Made by a program: the position numbers and the translations under genes | Shown here: positions 34,010-47,009 of the stretch, one piece after another | Numbering within the stretch: position 1 is the stretch's first letter | How the letters are laid out: each line of letters starts with the position of its first letter | The notes under the pieces: generated by a model | Database searches by the model: none | The model's input: the letters and a program-made list of their open reading frames with translations, nothing else | What the model was told of the DNA's origin: nothing | DNA from: Stomorhina lunata | Lineage: Eukaryota > Arthropoda > Insecta > Diptera > Rhiniidae | DNA: 64,000 bases | Assembly: GCA_933228675.1 (NCBI GenBank) | Contig: OW121741.1 | Location: 35,655,952-35,719,951 of the forward strand | Direction of reading: 5' to 3'

Positions 34010-36365
34010 AAATTTTGGATATAAAATTTATGCATAAAAAATTATGGTGTACAAATTTTATATAGAGAACTTTCAGTATAAAATTTTTTTCTAGAAAATT
34101 TTCTATATAAACATTTGATATCAAAAATTTTCGGTATAAAAATTTTATATTAAAAATTTTCGCTGGAAAAATTTTATATAGAAAATTTTCGGCAGAAAAA
34201 TTTTATCTAGAAAATTTTCGGTATAAAAAAGTTTTTATATAAAAAATTTTCGGTATAAAAATTTTTCTATAGAAAATTTTCGATAGTAAAATTTTATATA
34301 AAATTTTCTATATAAAAATTTTATATCGAAAATTTTGGGTATAAAAATTTCATACTAAAAATTTTCGGTATAAAAATTTTATATAAAAAATTTTTGGCAT
34401 AAAAATTTTATATAGAAAATTTTCGATAGAAAAATTTTATATAGAAAATTTTCGGTATAAACATTTTATATCGAAAATTTTCGGTATAAAATTTTAGATA
34501 AAAATTTTATATAGAAAATTTTCGATAGAAAAATTGTATATAGAAAATTTTTGGTATAAACTTTTTATATCGAAAATTTTCGGTATAAACATTTTATATT
34601 GAAAATTTTCGCTGGAAAAATTTTATGTAGAAAATTTTCGGCAGAAAAATTTTATCTAGAAAATTTTCGGTATAAAAAAAGTTTTTATGTAAAAAATTTT
34701 CGGTATACAAATTTTTCTATAGAAAATTTTCGGTATAAAAATGTTTCTATAGAAAATTTTCGATAGTAAAATTTTATATAAAATTTTCTATACAAAAATT
34801 TTATATCGAAAATTTTGGGTATAAAAATTTCATATTGAAAATTTTCGGTATAAAAGTTTTATATAAAAAATTTTCGATATAAAATTATATAGAAAATTTT
34901 CTATAGAAAAATTTTATATAGAAAATTTTTGGTATAAAGATTTTGTATAGAAAATTTTGGATAAAAGTTTTATATAGAAAACTTTCGATAGAAAAATTTT
35001 ATATAGAAAATTTTCGGTATAAAGATTTTATATCGAAAATTTTCGGTATAAAAATTTTCGATATAAAATTATATAGAAAATTTTCTATAGAAAAATTTTA
35101 TATAGAAAATTTTTGGTATAAAGATTTTGTATAGAAAATTTTGGATAAAAGTTTTATATAGAAAACTTTCGATAGAAAAATTTTATATAGAAAATTTTCG
35201 GTATAAAGATTTTATATCGAAAATTTTCGGTATAAAAATTTTAGAAATTTTCGGCAGAAAAATTTTATCTAGAAAATTTTCGGTATAAAAAAAGTTTTTA
35301 TATAAAAATTTTCGGTATAAAAATTGTTCTATAAAAAATTTTCGGTAAAAAAATTTTATATAGAAAATTTTCGGTATAAACATTTTATATCGAAAATTTT
35401 CGGTATAAAATTTTATATAGAAAATTTTGGATAAAAATTGTATATAGAAAATTTTCGATAGAAAAATTGTATATAGAAAATTTTCGATAGAAAAATTGTA
35501 TATAGAAAATTTTTGGTATAAACTTTTCATATCGAAAATTTTCGGTATAAAAATTTTATATTGAAAATTTTCGCTGGAAAAATTTTATGTAGAAAATTTT
35601 TGGCAGAAAAATTTTATCTAGAAAATTTTCGGATTAAAAAAAGTTTTTATGTAAAAAATTTTCGGTATAAAAATTTTTCTATAGAAAATTTTCGGTATAA
35701 AAATTTTTCTATAGAAAATTTTCGATAGTAAAATTTTATATAAAATTTTCTATACAAAAATTTTATATCGAAAATTTTGGGTATAAAAGTTTTATATAAA
35801 AAATTTTCGATATAAAATTATATAGAAAATTTTCTATAGAAAATTTTTGGTATAAAGATTTTGTATAGAAAATTTTGGATAAAAGTTTTATATAGAAAAC
35901 TTTCGATAGAAAAATTTTATATAGAAAATTTTCGGTATAAATATTTTATATCGAAAATTTTCGGTATAAATATTTTATATAGAAATTTTCGGCAGAAAAA
36001 TTTTATCTAGAAAATTTTCGGTATAAAAAAAGTTTTTATATAAAAAATTTTCGGTATAAAAATTTTTCTATAGAAAATTTTCGGTATAAAAATTTTTCTA
36101 TAGAAAATTTTCGATAGAAAAATTTTATATAGAAAATTTTCGGTATAAACATTTTATATCGAAAATTTTTGGTATAAAAATTTTATATAGAAAATTTTGG
36201 ATAAAAATTGTATATAGAAAATTTTCAATAGAAAAATTGTATATAGAAAATTTTCGGTATAAACATTTTTCTATAGAAAATTTTCGGTATAAAAATTGTT
36301 CTATAAAAAATTTTCGGTATAAAAATTTTATATAGAAAATTTTCGGTATAAACATTTTATATAGA
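34010..36365. repeat. 28-29-bp satellite M2 with higher-order repeats
   Basis: Units of the type AAAATTTTCGGTATAAAAAT plus TTTATATAG. A 184-bp segment starting TTTTCGATATAAAATT at 34871 is repeated directly at 35055, with a related segment at 35804. A larger period of about 0.95 kb links CGCTGGAAAAATTTTAT at 34607 and 35569. The apparent peptides (FYIKFLYRKF) are translation of the repeat, not genes. Confidence 0.9.
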
Positions 36366-38170
36366 CAAAAATTTTCTTAAAAATTGGACAAATTTTTGCT
36401 CAACTCTGTACCTAAACGAAATGTTGCACTGACTTAAATTTTGGTTTAAAATCATCTTAAAACCCCATTCCCTACGAATATATAATATAAAACTATTTCG
36501 TAAAAAGAAAACAATTGATACCATTGTTTTGAGGAAAAAAAAAATCACATTTTTCAGTCAAAAATATTTGATCAGCCAAAAATATTTGAATTTGAAAATT
36601 TCTCAACATTAAACGGTTCAAGATATTTTAAAACGGTTTATACTATTTTGTTTCCTGAACTGTTGGCTGTATGTCAGTATTTTGTATAAAATTATTGGCT
36701 TATTATCAAATGCACAATCGGCTAAAAACTAAAAAAAGTCGAAGAGAAAAATGAGTTTTTTTTTTATTTTTCAAATGAAATAACTTAAAACCCATAACAA
36801 TTATTGTAGTAAAGTTAGCATGTTTTCGCTTTGTTTCTCCAAGTTCATTTCAAAATGTAAAAAATCAAACATACTGGACAATATTCGAGAGAGTTACACG
36901 GTCCAAAAGCTGTTTTAACTTCTGAGGTGGTCTACTTTGAAGCCCAAATGATTTGACCTGTGTAAACACGGGGTAACCATAAATCCAAAACTAGGAAAGC
37001 TTGGATCTTCCTTAAAAATTGTCTCATACAAACTGATGCAATGAGATTTACAGCTAAGGAGATACAGATTTAGTACCACTTTTTTATAGTTTCAAGCCAC
37101 TGTGGGTTGTAGCATGTGATATTTTGTTGGGTTATGGCAATGCTGAAGAAATTTTTGTCTAATTTCTCAAAAATTCTTGCTGAAAAAAAACACATATTTG
37201 GTCTTTTCATTTAAATCTACCTTAACACAATTACCTTAACACAATTTAAAGTGAAAGTGAAATTTTTACAAATCAACACAAATTTAAAAGAAAGCTCCTT
37301 TTTGAAATGTCTCTTCCTAGATCTTTAACAAAGTTAACTTATATTTTTTGTTTCCAACTTGAGTATTTCACTATTTAGAACCGAAATATGTACCTATGTA
37401 TTATCTTAAAACTAAACCCCCATTCCTTATCTCTAAAAGTTTCGAGAATTTCTCATGCCAAGGGAAATAGAGGCTTTTCAAATAATAAATAATTAAATCT
37501 TTTATGATTAATTGATAAAAACTAGTAAAATTATTAATAAAATACTAAGAGCAATTCTAGCAAATATTTCACAAATCATTGTGACAACAGATGTAGCGTA
37601 TGCAAACTATTATATCGCACATACACCCAAACATTTAATAAAAGAGGAGGCGTATGATAAATTTTCAGATTTATCATACGCCACCATAAGACAAAACGAT
37701 TTACCTAATCAAGTGCGCATAGTCGTTAAAAGACGAATAAGTTTCAAAATCGTTTTAAGTCGTTTTGCTTAAGAGTTCGTTTCTGGTTTAAGAATCTTAA
37801 AAGCAACAACATCTACAGCAACAATAAACGAAGTAGTAACAATATGTCTACACTTCCGTTTTATCATGATGATGATGATGATAAAGTGTTGAAATATTTT
37901 GAATTTGTAACGGTTTCCTCTACAACTTGTTGTCTGAGTGTTCGTGTGTCACATCAAACTCACCTCAGTTAAATATGTACTAATGTAGCAAAATGTTTGT
38001 TTCAACAAACAACATGTGGTTGGTCGAATAAAAAATTTGTGGCAAAACCAAAAACAAAAAAAAAAGAACATCACACATACCTTCACTCGACGAGTATAAC
38101 TCCTCAATGTGTGCCATATAAATCCGTCATCTTGTGGCTAAATGGTTTCACTGTTGCTTCAGATTCAAAG
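36366..38170. other. Unique sequence between satellites
   Basis: No gene recognised. Contains a short GAT-repeat near 37867 and the hairpin at 37649. Confidence 0.4.
37649..37682. repeat. Perfect 14-bp stem hairpin
   Basis: GGCGTATGATAAAT, loop TTTCAG, ATTTATCATACGCC. GC-containing stem in AT-rich surroundings. Confidence 0.85.
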
Positions 38171-38176
38171 CACTGC

Positions 38177-38435
38177 AGTTCGACTAGAACACCTCTCGAA
38201 ACGATATCGGTGAAATATCTATTGTGTTTTAAGAATTAATTTAAAAATTTATTAAAAAAAAATATTGAAAAATTAAAAAAAATTTTTGGTGAATTTTAAA
38301 CGAATTTTTGTGAACTGTTTCGAAAAATTTTAAAGAGATTTTTGGAAAGTGAAAATATAGTTAAGAAAATTTGAATTTTAAAAAAACTTAAAAAAGGATT
38401 TTATTTAAGTGAAAACTTTTTGGTTTGAAAAAAAG
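38177..38435 (+). other. Possible non-coding first exon
   Basis: An Inr-like GCAGTTCG at 38175 is followed by an A/T-rich leader with many GTGAA/AAATTT words and no long frame. It ends AAAAAAAG before a consensus donor GTAAGT at 38436. This resembles 5' leaders of fly genes with long first introns, in which case satellite M3 would be intronic. No downstream exon is recognised, so this is a guess. Confidence 0.25.
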
Positions 38436-38547
38436 GTAAGTTTAATTGTAACTTAAAAATTTGAGAAAATCAGAATTTTTTTAAGTTTCTAAAAGTCAGT
38501 TAAAATTTTTAAAACAAACTAAGAAAGTTTTTAAATATGAAACAGAA

Positions 38548-41500
38548 TAAGAAAAATATTCGACATAAAATTTTTATAGAAAATTTTTCCATAAAAAATT
38601 TTTGTTATTAAATTTTTATAAAAAATTTTTGACATAAAATTTTAATAGAAAAATTTTGAATGTAAAACTGGTATAGAAAAATTTTCAAATAAAATTTTTA
38701 TACAAAAATTTTCGATAAAAAATTTTTATAGAAACATTTTCAATACAAAATTTTTATTGAAAAACTTTCCATATGAAATTTTAAGAGACAAATTTTCAAT
38801 ATAAAATTTTTAAAGAAATGTTTTCAATGCAAAATTTTGATAGAAAAAAATTTTAATATAAAATTTTTGATATAAAATTTTTAGAGAAAAATTTTCAATA
38901 TAAATTTTTAGAAAACAATTTTCTATATAAGATTTTTATAGAAAAATTTTCAATATAAAATTTAAATAGAGAAAATGTTCGATATAAAATTTTTATGAAA
39001 AAATTTTCAATATAAAATGTTTATAGAAAAATTTTCGATAGAAAATTTTTATAGAAAAATTTTCGATAGAAAATTTTAATAGACAAATTTTCGATATAAA
39101 ATTTTAATAGACAAATTTTCGATACTAAATTTTTGTAGAAAAATTTTCAATACAAAATTTTTATAGAAAAATTTTCGAAATAAAATTTTTATAGAAAAAT
39201 TTTCGATACTAAATTTTTATGGAAAAATTTTCGATAGAAAATTTTAATAGACAAATTTTCGATACTAAATTTTTATAAAAAAATTTTCGATACTAAATTT
39301 TTATGGAAAAATTTTCGATATAAAATTTTTATAGAAAATTTTTCGATATAAAATTTTTATAGAAAAATTTTCGATATAAAATTTTTGTAGAAAAATTTTC
39401 GATATAAAATTTTTATAGAAAAATTTTCGATATAAAATTTTTGTAGAAAAATTTTCGATATAAAATTTTTATACAAAAATTTTCGAAATAAAATTTTTAT
39501 AGAAAAATTTTCGATATAAAATTTTTATAGAAAAATTTTCGATATAAAATTTTTGTAGAAAAATTTTCGATATAAAATTTTTATAGAAAAATTTTCGATA
39601 TAAAATTTTTATAGAAAAATTTTCGATATAAAATTTTTATAGAAAAATTTTCGATGTAAAATTTTTATAGAAAAATTTTCGATGTAAAATTTTTATAGAA
39701 AAATTTTCGATATAAAACTTTTGTAGAAAAATTTTTGATATAAAACTTTTGTAGAAAAAGTTTTGATATAAATTTTTTATGGAAAAATGTTCAATATAAA
39801 ATTTTTATAGAAACATTTTCGATATAAAATTTTTATAGAAAAATTTTCGATATAAAACTTTTGTAGAAAAATTTTTGATATAAAACTTTTGTAGAAAAAG
39901 TTTTGATATAAATTTTTTATGGAAAAATGTTCAATATAAAATTTTTATAGAAAAATTTTCGATATAAAATTTTTATAGAAAAATTTTCGATATAAAACTT
40001 TTGTAGAAAAATTTTTGATATTAAACTTTTGTAGAAAAATTTTTGATATAAATTTTTTATGGAAAAATTTTCAATATAAAGTTTTTATAGAAAAATTTTC
40101 AATATAAAATTTTTATAGAAAAATTTTCAATATAAAATTTTTAAAGCAAAATTTTTTAATATAAAATTTTTATAGAAAAAATTTTTAATATAAAATTTTT
40201 ATAGTAAAATTTTCAATATAAAATTTTTATAGTAAAATTTTCAATATAAAATTTTTATAGTAAAATTTTCAATATAAAATTTTTATAGTAAAATTTTCAA
40301 TATAAAATTTTTACAGAAAAAATTTCAATATAAAAATTTAATAGAAAAATGTTCAATATAAAATTTTTGGAGAAAAATTTTTAATATAAAATTTTTATAG
40401 AAAAATTTTCGATATAAAATTTTATAGAAAAAATTTCAATATGAAATTTTGATAGAAAAATTTTTAATATAAAATTTTTATAAAAAAATTGTCAGTACAA
40501 AATTTTTATAGAAAAGTTTTTGATACAAAATTTTTATAGAAAAATTTTCGGTATTAAATTTTTATAGAAAAATTTTCGGTATAAAATTTTTATAGAAAAA
40601 TTAAAAAAAAATTTTATTAAAGAATTTTCAATATAAATTTTTAGAGAAAAATTTGCGAAGTAAGATTTTTATAGAAACATTTTCGATATCAAATTTTTAT
40701 AGAAAAATTGTTTGTATAACATTTTTATAGAAAAATTTTCGATATAAAATTTTTACAGGAAAATTTTTAACAAAAATTTTTAAAGAAAAATTTCCTTTAT
40801 AAAACTTTTACAGAAAAATTTTCGATATTAAATTTTTACAGAAAAACTTTCAGTACAATATTTTCCGTGCAAAATTTTTGTAAAAAATTTTCAATGTAAA
40901 ATTTTTATAAAAAATTTTCAATGTAAAATTTTTTATCGAAAATGTTCAATATAAAATTTGTATAGAAAAATTTTAAATATAGAATTTTTTATAGAAAAAT
41001 TGTCGATATAAATTTTTTATAGAAAATTTTTCAGTATAAAATTTTGTTACAAAAATTTTTATACAAAAAATTTTGATATAAAATTTTATAGAAAAAGTTT
41101 TGATATAAAATTTTTATAGTAAAATTTTCGATATAAATTTTTTTTAGAAAAATTTTCGATATAAAATTTTTTTAAAAAAATTTTCGATGAAACATTTTTA
41201 TTAATTATTAATTTGTCAAATTATTCAATTTAAGGTTCGAATAATTAATTCCCAAATAATTAAAAATATTTTAAAGAAAAATTTTTGTTGAAAAATTTTA
41301 TAGAAAAATATTTGAAATAAAATTTTTATAGAAAAATTTTTGATATAAAATTTTTATAGAAAAAATTTAGATATAAAATTTTTATAGAAAAATTTTCTAT
41401 ATAAAATTTTTATAGAAAATTTTTCAATACGAAATTTTTAAAGAAAAATTTTGAATATAAAAGTTTTATAGAAAAATTTTCGATATAAAACTTTATAGAA

Positions 41501-42890
41501 AATTTTTCAAAATAAAATTTTTGATAATATAAAATTTTTGTAGAAAAGTTTTTGGTATAAAATTTTTATCGAAAAATTTTCGGTATAAAATTTTTATCGA
41601 AAAATTTTCGGTATAAAATATTTATCGAAAAATTTTCGATATAAATTTTTTGTAGAAAAATTTTTAATATAAAATTTTTATAGAAAAATTTTCGATAAAA
41701 CATTTTTATAGAAAAATTTTTGATATACAATTTTTTTCAAAAAATAACAAAATAGTCGGGATGTAAATATTATTCAAAAAGAAGAGTATTCGCATTTGAT
41801 CCCTAATCTGTTACATTTATTTATTAATGTAACAGACCAATTTATTGATAAAAAGCCAAAAAATGTTTGCGGAGAAACCAAAAAATTTTCCATATAAAAT
41901 TTTTATAGAAAAATTTTCCATATAAAATTTTTATAGAAAAATTTTCCATATAGAATGTTTATAGAAAAATATTCAGTATAAAATTATATAGAAAAATTTT
42001 CAATATAAAATTTTTGTAGATACATTTTCCATATAAAATTTTTATAGAAAAATATTCGATACAAAATTCTTATAGAATTATTTTCAATGCAAACATTTTT
42101 AAAGAAAAGTTTTCGATACCAAATTTTGATAGGAAAATTTTTGTACAATTTTTTTTTCGAAAAATTTTCAATATAATATTTTTATAAAAAAAATATTCAA
42201 TATAATATTTTAAGAAACAAATTTTTGATATAAAATTTTTAAATAAAAATTTTCGATATAAAATTTTCATAGAAAAATTTTTGATATAAAATTTTAATAA
42301 AAAAAAATTTCAATTTATAGAAAAATTTTTAGTATAAAATTTTTATAGACAAATTTTCAATAAATTTTTTTTTAAAAAATTTTCAATATAAAATTTTTAT
42401 AAAAAAAATGTTCAATATAAAATTTTTATAGAAAAATTTTTAAAGAAATGTTTTCAATATAAAATTTTTATAGAAAAGTTTCCAGTTTAAAATTTTTATA
42501 GATAAATTTTCAGTATAACATTTTTGTAGAAACATTTTCGAACAAAATTTTCGATATAAAATTTTTATAGAAAACTTTCAGTATAAAATTTTTATAAAAA
42601 AATTTTCAGTATAAAATTTTTATAGAAAAATTTTCAATATAAATTTTTTATAGAAAAATTTTAAGTAAAAATTTCTAAGAAAAATGTTCAGTATAAAATT
42701 TTTATAGAAAAATAAATTTTTTTTTTCAGTATAAAATTTTTATATAAAATATTTATAAAAAAAATTTTTTAGAAAACATTTTTTAAAAAAAATTTTCCAT
42801 ATAAAAGTTTTATAGAAAAATTTTCGATATAAAATTAAAAAAAGAAAAAATTTCTTTAGAATATTTTTAAAGAAAAAGTTTATATAAAAT
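38548..42890. repeat. 28-bp satellite M3
   Basis: Units of the type AAAAATTTTCGATATAAAAT plus TTTTATAG, period 28 bp. Most uniform at 39,300-39,700, decaying to both sides, and broken by non-repeat text at 41,200-41,280 and 41,735-41,885. The unit shares its layout with M2. Confidence 0.92.
39701..40120. repeat. Five-monomer (140-bp) higher-order repeat in M3
   Basis: AAATTTTCGATATAAAACTT at 39701, 39841 and 39981, exactly 140 bp (5 x 28) apart, each followed by the same monomer variants (TTTTTGATATAAAACTT or AAACTT, AAAAGTTTTGATATAAATT, GGAAAAATGTTCAATATAAA). Confidence 0.85.
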
Positions 42891-43685
42891 AAAAATAATT
42901 ATAAAATCCTATTTAAATACAAAACGCTTATCTTGCCAACTTTTATTTTCCCCTCAATTATTTATTTTAAACTTGAAACAATAACGAACTTTTCTGTTTA
43001 TCAAACTTTTTTTATTTATCCTTCCTCTTTCATCCAGTCTCCTTGTTATCCTGATTTCCCCACAATCGCATTTGGTGTCAATTTTATTTTAATCAGTTAA
43101 CTTTCTTCGTATTAAAATTTAAGAGTTAATTAAGTTTTTTTTCATAATTTATTATGCCGACAATTATGAACTACATGCAAATGAATAAAAAAAAATAACA
43201 GCAACAACAATAAACTAAAGTCATTTAGTTGACAACATCAACGAACCGACAACAGTACCAGCAACAACTACAGTAACAAGATTGATGGCAAATTATGGGT
43301 TCAGTCAGTAAAAAAAAATGCAACGAACGAATAAATAAAACGATTCTTTAAATAAAAATGATTATTAAAATAAAGAGGCATAAACGGGGTAAAACATTGG
43401 CTAACATAAATATCTTGTACATATTTATGGCAATAAAGAATAAGGGCTTAAGTCGACATTTTGAATTTTGAGATATTAAGGGTTTTGTGTAAAAGGGTTA
43501 AGGATTTTGCATTGTGTCTAATTTTTATGCTTTTTACTGTTATCGTGTGTAAGTGTGTCTGCAGTGATAGCAAATGTAAAATGTTTGCCCTTAGCTGGTC
43601 CAAAACCTTCAAGCTTACCGATCGACTACGTATTACTTCGTCAATCGGTATAATCGGTATTGATACCTCAGATTAAACTTTTTAT
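42891..43685. other. Unassigned AT-rich region
   Basis: CAA/ACA-rich stretch at 43,195-43,280 but no supported gene. Confidence 0.4.
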
Positions 43686-43687
43686 TT

Positions 43688-45165
43688 GTGCTGATGTACA
43701 TACATCAGCACGCATAGAAATATTTGTCTTAGACCCACCTTTTAAGATACCAATAGGCTTCGTCCGTCCAGACGGACGAACAGACATCGCTAACTCGACT
43801 CAGAGAGTTAGCGATGTCTGTTCGTCCGTCTGGACGGCTGGCTGGCTGGACCCCCATATTAACCTTGTAATCCAACTACAGGTCGCAATTCTAAAGATAA
43901 TTTGATGAAATTTGGTACAGATCATTTTTTTGATAATGGGACCATGAAATTCGTCAAAATCGGTCCATTATTTATGGTACCTCCCATAGGTCCCACTTCC
44001 CACATAGGTCCCACTTCCTACAATATTTTTTCATTAAATTTAAAACAAATACTGCTTATGTAAACTTAAATCACTGTATCAAATTTCGTTGAAATCGGTC
44101 CACATTTGACCATAGCTCCTATACAAACTATTTTCTAAAAAGAGACAAAATGAGACAAAATTCACTAAAACTAAAACTATAGAATAGTAAACTATGCATT
44201 TAACCATGTTATGGTCATGAAATGATCTTTAGCTAAAGTTGTTGCGCATGAGACGACGAAGGTTTTTAAATTGGTATCACTAATTTTCGACAGGTGGCGC
44301 CACTGAAAATTACTCAAAATGGATTAAATCGTAAACTGTGCATTTGATCTTTCTATGATCTTTAGCGAAGTTATTGCAAATGAGCCGGCAAAGGTTTTTT
44401 AATTGGTATACACAATTTCCGGCAGGTGGCGCCACTGAAAATTACTAAAAATGAGTTAAATCATAAACTCTGCATTTGATCAGGCTTTGATCTTTAGCAA
44501 AGTTGTTGCACATGAGCCGACAAAGGTTTCTTAGTTGGTATGAACAATTTTCGACAGGTGGCGTCACTGACAATTATACAAAGTGAATTAAATCGTAAGC
44601 TGTGCATTTGATCATGCAATGATCTTTAGCAAAGTTGTTGCACATGAGCCGACGAAGATTTTTTAGTTGGTATGAACAATTTTCGACAGGTGGCGCTACT
44701 GAAAATTACTAAAATTAATTAAATCGTAAGCTATGCATTTAATCATGCTATGATCTTTAGTGAAGTTATTACGCATAAGCCGACAATGGTTTCTTGGTTC
44801 GTATTACTTATTTCCGACAGGTGGCTCCACTGAAAATTACTCAAAATGAATTAAATCGTAAACTGTGAATTTGATCAGGCTATGATCTTAAGCAAAACTC
44901 CTGCGCATGGGTCGACGGAGGTTTCTAAGTCGGTATGACCAATTTCCAAAATTATTCATATTAAACATTTGATCATGTGTTGATAGGACAAAATGAATTA
45001 AATGATTCGAAATAAATTGGATATTTGTGTACCGCCATTTCTCTAAATTTATTTTAGTTGGTTAGTACTTTATAAAATAAAATATATGAAAACTTTAAAA
45101 TTTTCCTCGAAATGCTTATCATAAAGCTCCGAGCAAGGCTCGGTCGCCCAGGTACTATTTACTTA
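43688..45165. repeat. 132-bp tandem repeat element
   Basis: GATCTTTAGC-type unit starts at 44224, 44357, 44489, 44621, 44752 and 44884 (periods 131-133 bp). Each carries a CATGAGCCGACGAAGG-like segment and CGACAGGTGGCGCCACTG. Upstream text GCATAGAAATATTTGTCTTA recurs at 51,447. Close to the right end is a hairpin CCGAGC-AAG-GCTCGG (45132..45146), reminiscent of a Helitron 3' hairpin, but a CTRR end is not clear. Confidence 0.75.
43764..43837. repeat. Perfect 33-bp stem hairpin
   Basis: Arms 43764..43796 and 43805..43837 are exact inverse complements (CCGTCCAGACGGACGAAC...), with an 8-base loop GACTCAGA. A smaller 11-bp-arm inverted repeat (GTGCTGATGTA) lies at 43688..43711. Confidence 0.93.
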
Positions 45166-45169
45166 ATAT

Positions 45170-45781
45170 GCGTAACGCCATGTAGAATCAATGGATATAG
45201 TTTTACCAGAATTGGAATTGTTTAACCCTTGCGTTACCGGGGTATCATCAATTTCAATTCAAATCAATTTTTATGCAAATTTCCACATTTTAGGAATATC
45301 GAATTAATTGCTTAGATATTTCTTTTGCTGTTTTGTTTATAACAAAGGTCAAGAACATAAACGATTAATCTTAACACTTTCGTGACCAACAGGGACCAAA
45401 TTGACCCCAAAAAATTAAATCACTTTTTATTAAATGAAAATCTAAAATAAAAATTATTAAATTTTTTGGGTTCATTATTGGTTTTATTTTTAAATGAAAA
45501 GATAATGGAATCTAAAATTGAACTTATGCAGCTTTCATTAAAAAAATTTAAAAACCATTCGATTATCTATTCATTTAAAAATAAATCTTGAATGGACGAA
45601 ATGTACCAAAAATTTCAAATCATTTTTCTCATTTTTCCCCGTACAAAAGGACACATTGCGCGGGCTCGTATTCTAAAAATAACACAATAATATTTTGCTC
45701 ATTTCCGATTGACATAATTTCGCCAGATAATTTCACTATTAAAAGTCGATCAGAGACAAACGAAAAAAACGATCCACCCTT
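45170..45781. other. Spacer, nothing recognised
   Basis: AT-rich with no supported feature. Confidence 0.4.
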
Positions 45782-46042
45782 ATACATATCGCACTTGATA
45801 TATAAGAGGGTATTAACTCAAAATTTTCAAATTTTCAGAGTCAAAAAACTATTTTATTTTACTACTACTTTCATATAAGGAAGAGGCGTAAAACTGTAGT
45901 TTTTTTTGGTGAAGTTATAGTGAAAATGATGTCAGATTTTTACAGTGGGTAGATAAGACTACTACACATCAATTTCTTTTAAAAAGTGAAAATTTAAAAA
46001 TTTTGAGTTAATACCCTCTTGTTGAACAAGTGCGATATGTAT
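45782..46042. mobile_element. 261-bp MITE with about 55-bp inverted ends
   Basis: ATACATATCGCACTTG at the left and its inverse at the right. After a few mismatches, AAGAGGGTATTAACTCAAAA and TTTTGAGTTAATACCCTCTT pair perfectly. No coding capacity. Confidence 0.75.
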
Positions 46043-46683
46043 CTCCAAGAGTTAAGAAAAACTTGTAAGTTTGTTGTCAATTATTCCACAATTGCTGAAG
46101 TGCATTAAAATGTCGGACTTGATCGACTTTAGCACTTTTATACTTGTCTTAATACAATAAATAGTTAAATATTTATTTATTTGAAGAACTTCGCTTAATA
46201 TAAACTGGAATTATGTCGATTGGTGGTCATGTCCCAACATTTTCTTGTAACTTATATTCAATTCACTTAAAACAAAAGACTCGAATGTGGTTAAAATAGA
46301 TTCAAAGAAATAAGTTAATAGTTAACAAAATTAAATATTAACTGATTTGTACATTTATGAAGTGTCACTTCCTTTGGGGAATAGAATACAAAAAAGTTTT
46401 ATTGGCCACAAATTGAAGTTAAAGAACTTAAAGTTAAAGACTTGCAAAAAAGCTGGAAAAGTAAATTTTCTTGTTACTCAAATACATATTTAATAACAGT
46501 TATTGTAGTGATGTAAGCCTGTTTTTCTTCGTTTTTCTAAGCTTAGAGTTATAGTTTAGAAAATACACAGTGGGGCCTAAGATCACAAAAATGTTGCAAA
46601 AAGTTTCTCTAGTGATGTCAATTATTGCATTTTTAACACTTTCCCAGCAAAACTTTTCATTACCAAATAATGAGTTAAACAGC
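46043..46683. other. Spacer, nothing recognised
   Basis: A CACAGTGGGGC word at 46568 recurs at 52437; possible decayed transposon ends only. Confidence 0.35.
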
Positions 46684-46951
46684 TAAACTATTGAACACGA
46701 ACTACTTACTCATTCACTGTTTAAGTCATTACATTAACATGGGGATGTTATTAGAGGCAAGTACTTACCAATTGCAGAAAAGTAATAACTTGGGTAAGCA
46801 ATTGGAAAACACCAAAATAAACTATTGAACACGAACTACTTACTCATTCACTGTTTAAGTCATTACATTAACATGGGGATGTTATTAGAGGCAAGTACTT
46901 ACCAATTGCAGAAAAGTAATAACTTGGGTAAGCAATTGGAAAACAACAAAA
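46684..46951. repeat. 134-bp tandem duplication
   Basis: TAAACTATTGAACACGAACT at 46684 and 46818. The units are identical up to CAATTGGAAAACA. Confidence 0.9.
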
Positions 46952-47009
46952 AAAACTTTTTTGTTGTTGTATTTAAAAAAAAATATTTTGAAACGAAATA
47001 CAAAATTTT

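Noticed and set aside
34943..36355. Open frames rich in FYIKF/YRKF repeats
   Set aside because: They are translations of the AT satellite in several frames, with no independent coding signal.
37512..37772. 86-residue frame as a gene
   Set aside because: It runs straight through the 37649 hairpin and has no family similarity that I can see.
29917..42890. CRISPR-like regular repeats
   Set aside because: Units are head-to-tail with no unique spacers, in eukaryotic sequence; they are satellites.
43461..43676. 71-residue hydrophobic frame as a secreted or membrane protein
   Set aside because: Runs into repeat sequence, no supporting start context; likely chance.
45132..45165. Helitron 3' end of the 132-bp repeat element
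   Set aside because: The hairpin is good but no CTRR end or A|T boundary could be fixed, so only noted as a resemblance.
46568..46580. CAGTGGGGC as hAT termini (also near 52437)
   Set aside because: Both copies face the same way and no partner ends or target duplications were found.
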